A DNA stretch of 64,000 nt from Daucus carota subsp. sativus (Eukaryota; Streptophyta; Magnoliopsida; Apiales; Apiaceae): contig NC_030389.2 in NCBI RefSeq assembly GCF_001625215.2, forward strand, positions 33,469,454-33,533,453, read 5' to 3'. Shown here piece by piece: positions 57,701 through 64,000 of this stretch. A program made the translations under genes and the position numbers. The number at the start of each line of letters is the position of its first letter. The first letter of the stretch is position 1. The notes under the pieces are model-generated. The model worked only from the letters and a program-made list of their open reading frames with translations, had not been told where the DNA came from and ran no database searches.

Positions 57701-59381
57701 AAGTTTGAAGTATATCTTTATCCAGAAGGAGCTTAACATGAGACAAAGGAGATGGCTAGAGTTGATTAAGGATTATGATTGTACGATTAAGTATCATCCA
57801 GGAAAAGCCAACGTTGTAGCAGATGCTTTAAGTAGAAAGGAGAGGTTAAACGTATTGACTGTGCCAGAGGAGTTATATAGAGAGTTTCAGAAGTTGGAAA
57901 TCGAGGTAAGAATTCATGAACCAACAAAGATGGCGGTGTATACCATGACCTTTCAACCAGAGCTATTAGAAAAGATTAAGAAGTGCCAGGAAGAGGTAAT
58001 GGATCAGGATGTAAACAAGTTAGTAGGAGAAGAGTTATGTACACAGAAGGATGATCAAGGGATTTTTAGATTTTCTTCCAGGATATGGATTCCCCCGGTG
58101 ACAGAGTTAAAGAATGATATATTGCAGGAAGCACACAATTCCAAATATTCACTTCATCCAGGCAGCACTAAGATGTATAGAGATTTAAAGAAGAACTATT
58201 GGTGGCCAGACATGAAAAGAGAGATTGCAGAATGGGTGAGTAAATGCTATACGTGTCAAAGAGTGAAAGCAGAACACCAAAGACCAAGTGGATTATTGCA
58301 ACCTTTAGAGATTCCAGAATGGAAGTGGGAACATATTGCTATGGATTTTATTGTAGGATTACCAAGGACCAAAGCAAACCATGATGCCATTTGGGTGATA
58401 GTGGACAGATTAACCAAGTCAGCTCATTTTCTTCCGATCAATGAGAGATTCTCTTTGGATAAATTAGTTCATATGTACTTGAAAGAGATTGTAGTTCGTC
58501 ATGGAGTCCCCGTATCCATTGTATCAGATAGAGATCCACGATTTAATTCAAGATTTTGGAAAAGTTTTCAAGAATGCTTGGGCACCAAATTGAATATGAG
58601 TACGGCATATCATCCACAAACAGACGGCCAAAGTGAGAGAACTATTCAGACGATCGAGGACATGTTACGTGTTTGCACAATCGATTTCAAAGGCAGTTGG
58701 GACGAACATCTACCTTTAGTGGAGTTTGCATATAATAATAGTTATCATGCAAGTATTGGGATGCCTCCTTATGAAGCTCTTTACGGACGCAAATGTCGAT
58801 CGCCAGTATATTGGGATGAAGTCGGAGAACGCAAGATACTTGGACCGGAATTAGTACAACAAACAAAGGAAGTCGTTGAAATTATTCAGAAACGACTAAT
58901 TGCAGCACAGAGTCGTCAACGAAATTATGCAGATCAATTCCGGAAGAACGTAGAATTTGAAGACGGAGAAGCAGTGTTACTGAAGGTGTCACCATGGAAA
59001 GGACTGTCCAGATTCGGAAAGAAAGGCAAGCTAAGTCCCCGATACGTGGGGCCATTTGAAATCTTGAGGCGTGTAGGTAAAGTAGCATACGAATTGGCGT
59101 TACCCCCGCAAATGGAGCACATTCATAACGTCTTTCATGTATCGATGCTTAAGAAGTATAATCCAGATTCGAAACATGTGATAGAGTATGAGCCGGTAGA
59201 ACTCGAGGCAGATTTATCGTATGTAGAAAGGCCAGTGGAAATTTTAGATAGAAAAGAGAAGGTGTTAAGAAACAAGGTAGTTAAGTTAGTAAGAGTATTG
59301 TGGAGAAACCCAAAGGTTGAAGAGTCAACCTGGGAATTAGAAAGTGATATGCGTGAAAAGTACCCTCATTTGTTCACCTAA
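54786..59381 (+). CDS. Gag-pol polyprotein of the gypsy element
   Basis: The first ATG is at 54786 ([15 protein letters not shown]); 1531 residues lie in one frame. The order is gag, two CCHC knuckles ([14 protein letters not shown] and [14 protein letters not shown]), protease ([12 protein letters not shown]), reverse transcriptase ([21 protein letters not shown]), RNase H ([13 protein letters not shown]), integrase with an HHCC-type zinc region ([11 protein letters not shown]) and core, and a chromodomain-like end ([26 protein letters not shown]). The end places it among chromoviruses; long LTRs point to Tekay/Del. Confidence 0.95.
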   Translation: MPPTRHTRANSDPEGTNNINDNNDNQNVNIGPVDPAVAQLIQILAQQTAHLTRQQQHQESSRVTFKTFQAVHPPEFKGSADPVAAQTWLKEMEKCFELVPASEDQKTKFASHYLKNEATYWWESVKNMEGTVEITWERFKELFLEKYFPRFLQDQMELNFLELKQGNMSVVEYENKFAELARFVPTYVETDRQKAKRFQQGLKPWIRSKLAILQLETYAAVVEKAMIAEAENELFQKSKEDKKRKPDNRGGSSLQGRFRKKGKFQAGGNPNFKRIGSGGQGGRFLTGSQANQQRSSMPECQTCGKRHGGVCNKPNIVCFKCNQKGHYSRECQNPSAIRDQGNKSSISKAPAIGYACFKCGKQGHMARDCKTSAPVSNALRIMGTVPEVNEPPRARVFDMSVKDAIQDADVVAGTLNVNSLNAKVLIDSGATRSFISQAFVDKLNCPVELLNEVMNVELANQDRISVNRVCPDCEIDILGNKFCADLIPFKLGEFDVILGMDWLFKYSAQIDCKNKKVILMTPDHEVITFRGQKQAKKFLTMIQAKRMLRQGCEAYIAYVIDKSQEPVKLENIPVVNEFPDVFPDELPGLPPDREIEFAIDLAPGTEPISKAPYRMAPVEMKELAKQLQELLEKGVIRPSVSPWGAPVLFVKKKDGSMRLCIDYRELNKLTIKNKYPLPRIDDLFDQLKGAEYFSKIDLRSGYHQLKIKSEDIPKTAFRTRYGHYEFLVMAFGLTNAPAAFMDLMNRVFKKYLDKFVIVFIDDILIYSKTAEEHAEHLRTALEILRKEKLYAKFSKCEFWLQEVQFLGHIVSREGIKVDPAKIEAIMNWERPKTPTEIRSFLGLAGYYRRFVQDFSRIATPLTKLTRKNEKFIWNEKCEESFQELKKRLVSAPVLSLPDDQGNFVIYSDASYKGLGCVLMQHDKVIAYASRQLKPHEQKYPTHDLELAAIVFALKIWRHYLYGEKCEIYTDHKSLKYIFIQKELNMRQRRWLELIKDYDCTIKYHPGKANVVADALSRKERLNVLTVPEELYREFQKLEIEVRIHEPTKMAVYTMTFQPELLEKIKKCQEEVMDQDVNKLVGEELCTQKDDQGIFRFSSRIWIPPVTELKNDILQEAHNSKYSLHPGSTKMYRDLKKNYWWPDMKREIAEWVSKCYTCQRVKAEHQRPSGLLQPLEIPEWKWEHIAMDFIVGLPRTKANHDAIWVIVDRLTKSAHFLPINERFSLDKLVHMYLKEIVVRHGVPVSIVSDRDPRFNSRFWKSFQECLGTKLNMSTAYHPQTDGQSERTIQTIEDMLRVCTIDFKGSWDEHLPLVEFAYNNSYHASIGMPPYEALYGRKCRSPVYWDEVGERKILGPELVQQTKEVVEIIQKRLIAAQSRQRNYADQFRKNVEFEDGEAVLLKVSPWKGLSRFGKKGKLSPRYVGPFEILRRVGKVAYELALPPQMEHIHNVFHVSMLKKYNPDSKHVIEYEPVELEADLSYVERPVEILDRKEKVLRNKVVKLVRVLWRNPKVEESTWELESDMREKYPHLFT

Positions 59382-59406
59382 GCGATTCTGAGGACAGAAT
59401 CCTTTT

Positions 59407-59419
59407 AAGGGGGGAAGGA
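59407..59419 (+). other. Polypurine tract
   Basis: AAGGGGGGAAGGA directly precedes the 3' LTR, the expected plus-strand primer. Confidence 0.9.
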
Positions 59420-62400
59420 TGTAACATCTGGGATTATCCGTGTAATTATTTTAATGATTAATGAATATTATATGAATTTCTGTGAATTAATTGGTTCCTG
59501 TTCTATTTATTTAGTTATACATTTCTGATTAAATTTGAGGAATATCAATTTTTATATGTTCAGTACGAAATATAGTTTATTTAGATATTTTCATATCGAT
59601 TTATGCATTGTCGTATGATTTTATATTTGATTTATGGATTTAATAACGTATATTACATTTAATTATTAATTATTTTGATTTTACGAAAACCGTCAACTTG
59701 TAACGGTACCGAGATTTTACTTCCCGAAAATTTCAACAAAATTCACCTTTAGCCTAATTTGAACATTCCAGACATTTTTCATGTTTTGACTTTTTCGATC
59801 CGGAGTACAGTTTGTTCTGGAGCCGGTCCGGCGGAGTTTTCGGTATTCGATAATTATCTGTTTGTCTCGATAAACGCGAAACTAGATATTTATGTTCATC
59901 CTTATCTTGTAATGATGACAGTGGGACCCGCATACTAATGACGGATTAAAAAGCCCCGTTTTGATAATTATCTAGAAAACCGGTACCGATTGGACCCGTT
60001 TTATTAGTATAAAGCTATTAAACATTGTATTTTCATGCCATATATGATCCAAAGGGGTACTAATTATTCATAAGTATAAATATTCTTAACAGTACTTTAT
60101 TTCATTACGAAAATCATAAAACCAGTTAACACCGAGAAATTCCCGAGAGTGTTCTTCGTGTTCTTGAGATTCAAACGAAGATTTGGACGCGTTATCGGAC
60201 TCGGATTTTGGCGTTCAAGGACTCAAATTGAAGGTTTTAACAAGTAGAATCATAATCCAACATCAGAATCAGTGCAGAATCATCAGGTGGGTTCGGATTT
60301 TGAGATTTAAATTCGTATTAAATAAGCTTAAAATAGGGCTTTTTGATTTTGAAGTTGTTTATGTGTTTTGATGATTGTATGTTGTAGATAATGTTCTCCT
60401 GATCATTTTGGTATATCATATGCATGATTTGGAGTTCAATAACATGTTCAAAAATGAGTTTGATTATTCGGAATTGAAAATAGGGTTTATGAACCCGATG
60501 AATATTCTCAATTGAAATTAGGTGTTTTTGATCTAGGGATTCTGGGGATGATTGGTTAGTATCATTAGAACGAGCGTTTAGAGAGGAATCTATTAGGATA
60601 ATCAGAAGTGGTGAACGACACGGGAATGGGTCGCCGGAGTCTGGAGAACAACTCGCCGGCGGCGAGTTTTCTCGAGAATTTTCCGGTCGATTCCGGCTGT
60701 TCCTGGTGATATGGATTGCAGGGTTGGATTGTACACTCTGAGTAGTGCATATCTGCACATTTTGAGGGCCAACGGAGGCCGGGAAATTCCCCTCCTGCGT
60801 CCGACGGCGGTTCAGGGGCGGCGACTGTAATATTTACAGTTTAACCCCTGAACTTTCGAAGATGGTGAAGATGTTATACTACAGTTTTAAAACTTTCAAC
60901 TCAAACCTTTAAGTTTTCAAAACTTGCAGTTTAAACCTTGAAGTTTTAAACTTTTAAAAACTGATTTATTTTAATTTCTTTTAATTTCGAAAATCATTTT
61001 TTTTAATTTCTGAAATAGTTTAATTATTTATTAATTCAAAAATAATTCTGATTTAATTTATTAATTAATTTTAATTAGTAATTAATTATTATAATTAGTC
61101 AATTAATTTAAATATTAATTGATTAATTGTTTTAATTAATTATTAATTAATTTTAATTGATTTATTAATTAGATTTAATTATTTTAAATGATTTTAAAAT
61201 TCCGAAAAATAGTTTCGAGCTTTGAAATATTATTCTAAAATATGTTTGAAGCTCGTTAATTGATTTCAAATGATTTCGGACTTGATTTTGAGTATCCAGA
61301 ATTGATTATTTATTGATAAAATGATTCTTTGACCCGTTTTAATTCCGAAAAATGTTCTAAAATCCATATCAAATGCCAGAAAAATCCTTTTGACTTCAAA
61401 CCTTCTTTGAAAAATAAATTTTATCGAATATCTTATGTGATACGTGTTATGTGATCTCTGATTGATGTGTTACGTGTCTACATGAACATTATAGGATTGT
61501 TTTGATATATCTTTTGATCCGTAAGTCGGATTTAAATGAAACGAAGGGTAGTTAGGAACTCGTTACGAAGGTGTGATGATAAGAATAGTATGAGATCATA
61601 TATTGATAGATGATTGTTGTGATTAGCAGAAGAAGCGAGAAGTAAAAAGGGAAAGCAAGTGGTGATAGAGTAGTATAGCGAGCAAGCGTAGTTGAAACTT
61701 GAGATCAGCTATATAAGGCAAGTTCCCTCAGACTTTCCTTCAATTATATGTTGTATCTGTTGTGATTATTTAGTGAACTTTCTGATGAAGTCCTGTGACC
61801 TATTGAATTATCGCATGGATTATTTATCCTATGGATTCTTGAACCTTCAACCAAATTTCTTGAACTATTTTATGGATTATTTATCCTATTGATTCTTGAA
61901 CCTTCAACCAGATTTCTTGAACTATATTATGGATTACTTACCTTATTGATTCTTGAACCTTTGACCGATTCTTTGATACCTGCTACGAAACTTATTTCAA
62001 TTGTAAACCTTCCATCTTTAAAACTTCTAAATGATTACCATAACAACCTAATTTCATTTCAAAAATATACCCTCGATACCTCAACCAGTTATCAATCACT
62101 TTTATTTCAGACCGTAACCAGTTGAACGACCCCAAATAACATCTGTTATGACATATAACTTACAGTTGATTGATTCTTTCCATAAACTCCAGTTTCTTGA
62201 TCTTAACAGCATTCATTTATACTTGGGTTCTTTTTGTGAACCTAGAACCCTTCTTCATATAAACCCTAAACTTTGATATGCTTTGCCATCCTATGAGGCA
62301 ATGTTTGATTCTTTGCTAAACCATGAAGATATTTCTCATTCCTCCTTTGAGATCCATCTGAGACACTTTGAATAGTAGTCTGCTTCTGCTTCCAAATTTA

Positions 62401-63123
62401 TTTATAATGTTGATGTTTCTATTTTATTGAATAATATTGTTGATCATCTTGATTTTGATAGAATTGGATAGTTTTCTAAACTTGGACCAAATGAATGGTC
62501 AGACCAGATGAGTGGTCGCTTTAGGCCAATGTGTGCCTTGGATCCAGTAAACGAGCATGGTGGGACCTGCTCGGGGTTAGTGTCTGACTGATCAGCAGCC
62601 TAACCTTTGATTTTTGAAAATAAATTTAATATCCAATTCTAATCAATGTTCTAAAAACAAATCTTGGTATTGAGATTGATTCCTTGAGACACTGGTTTCC
62701 TTCAGCTTATGATTAATATTGTAAATTGATATTGTTATACTTGCTGAGCTGGTTAGCTCACTCTTGCGGTATTTTATGTTCTTTCCAGTGAAAGCAGAGA
62801 AAGTTGGTAACGATGACCCTCAGGCTAGTGGTAAGGCCAGGATTCCAGGCTAGGAGAGGAAGAAAGCTATCAGCGGCACCTGGCTTTTTATATATATGTA
62901 CTAGTTTGAATAACGAGAGACAAACAATGTGTAAGCTTGTAAGATTTAAGTTTATATTCTAGGATTGGGTTTGTAATAATTAAAGTTATGCTGTGGCTTG
63001 TTTTATACTTTAACCTGTTGCGATCCATGGACAGCTAAGGGTCACTGCATATATTTTATTAATTACAGGTTTATGTTATGTTGTGGACCCCAAACTTCTG
63101 ACCCGGGTTTGGAGGGCGCCACA
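59420..63123 (+). repeat. 3' LTR of the gypsy element
   Basis: Same length as the 5' LTR (3704 bp). One C/T difference was noticed (about 51504 against 61200). Confidence 0.95.
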
Positions 63124-64000
63124 ATGTCCTTATAAATTTTTCTCAATTTATGATAAATAATTTGATTTCTTGAAAAATGAGTGCCATCGACAATTCTAAC
63201 AATAATCTCTACTTGTGTTTTTTTATTATTGTTGTATTAAACTCAAAATCCTTTAACAAAAAATAATAGATTATATATGGGAAAGAGTGTGCAAGAGATG
63301 AAAATTTAATATTTTATCATCACAAACCAGTTGCATATATAATGTATGATTAAATCTTTAATTCGTAATAATCTATCTATTATTCTATTCTATTATCTAT
63401 ACTATACTATAAAAAGCCAACATAGGTATAATTTGTAGTCGTACAAAATTTTGGTTTGGTCATCTCTTTTGTAACTACAAGTCTGTCACATGTAAACTTC
63501 TCTTACTCTTACAATATTAAAGAGTTTTATACCGTTTAAATTACAAACACTTGAGATATTGTACAAGATAAAAACTCCACCATTATTCTTTTAAATATAA
63601 TTTATATACAATATTATAATAAATCGACATTGGTATAATTTGTAGCCGTCAAAAATATATAATCAATTGGTAAATATAATCGGGTTAAAATCCAATTCAT
63701 CAATTCTAAAATACTATTAAGATGATGTTAAAATTTAAATTATAATTAATAAATTACGAATTTTATATCCGCCCGTGCTTCGCACGGGTTAAAGGCTAGT
63801 ATATATAATAGACCAACATGCCACATTTTATTCACCGTATAAATTACTCTTTTAACCCTCTGTTTCATTAATACACATAATTAATAACTTGCAATTAATA
63901 CCACTTTCATTAATAGATATAATTAATAACTTGAAATTAATACACCATATAAATTACTCTTTTAAACCTCTGTTTCATTAATACACATAATTAATAACTT
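63124..64000 (+). repeat. Duplicated block, copy B (right part)
   Basis: It resumes the match to copy A at about 34139 (ATGTCCT, then ATAAATTTTTCTCAATTT), runs through the 5' end of the large Helitron, and is interrupted only by the small Helitron at 63396-63799. It continues past the window edge. Confidence 0.9.
63396..63799. mobile_element. Small non-autonomous Helitron (404 bp)
   Basis: It starts TCTATACTATACTATAAAA and ends with a hairpin CCCGTGCTTCGCACGGG (63772-63788), an 11-base stretch and CTAG. The left flank is A and the right flank T, with no target duplication. Copy A reads TCTATTA|TATATATAATAG across 34417/34418 without the element, so both edges are exact. It has no coding capacity. 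It sits inside the 5' end of the larger Helitron. Confidence 0.93.

Larger units (their letters stand above)
49724..63123 (+). mobile_element. Ty3/gypsy LTR retrotransposon, chromovirus (Tekay/Del-like), looks whole
   Basis: It is 13.4 kb. Target duplication ATGTC flanks it (49719-49723, 63124-63128). The LTRs are 3704 bp each, TG...CA bounded. A Met-tRNA-type primer-binding site follows the 5' LTR and a purine tract precedes the 3' LTR. Between them are a Pro-rich leader ORF and one long gag-pol frame ending in a chromodomain-like region. The LTRs have the same length and I noticed only one base difference on reading, so the insertion is very young. The empty site is kept in copy A near 34139-34143. 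Confidence 0.95.

Overview
This is a plant nuclear window. It has spliced genes with GT-AG introns, a nuclear tRNA-Leu, families known only from plants (PCR/PLAC8 proteins, PMEI and PME, an HMGA-type H1/AT-hook protein) and a very high load of plant transposons: MULE, PIF/Harbinger, hAT, Stowaway and Tourist MITEs, CACTA ends, Helitrons, Ty1/copia and Ty3/gypsy. The AT-rich intergenic DNA and the element types fit a eudicot; an asterid such as Apiaceae is only a guess.

Layout. 1-254 is the 3' end of an unrecognised gene. 952-4475 is a Mutator-like element with TIRs and a perfect 9-bp target duplication; it holds three unrelated reading frames. 4779-6864 is a PIF/Harbinger element with an uninterrupted transposase. 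Host genes follow: an HMGA-like AT-hook gene (8453-9529, +), a type-I pectin methylesterase (10847-12515, -), a possible small gene (16015 to 17178) and a PMEI-like gene (17501-18148, -). 13-26.7 kb is mostly a MITE field, with a three-layer nest at 19970-21921 and several hAT-type elements whose 8-bp target duplications can be read directly. A tRNA-Leu(UAG) lies at 27007-27085.

From 27.6 kb on is a cluster of PLANT CADMIUM RESISTANCE-like genes: PCR-1 (27650-28562), PCR-2 (32291-33406), PCR-3 (38180-39064) and PCR-2' (47866-48979). All have four exons with the same intron phases. PCR-2' is part of a near-identical copy of the block that starts near 31686; the second copy starts at 47249 and runs past the window end. 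A fossil Ty1/copia element lies in the 3' region of PCR-3, and a decayed hAT element ends exactly where the second block begins.

The second block was then hit by a 13.4-kb Ty3/gypsy element (49724-63123) with 3.7-kb LTRs of equal length, and by a 404-bp Helitron (63396-63799). The first block keeps both empty sites, so these events can be ordered. The clearest oddities are the three-gene MULE, the Helitron-in-Helitron with its empty site, the Stowaway sitting on the dyad centre of a foldback MULE, and the eleven-hook HMGA protein.
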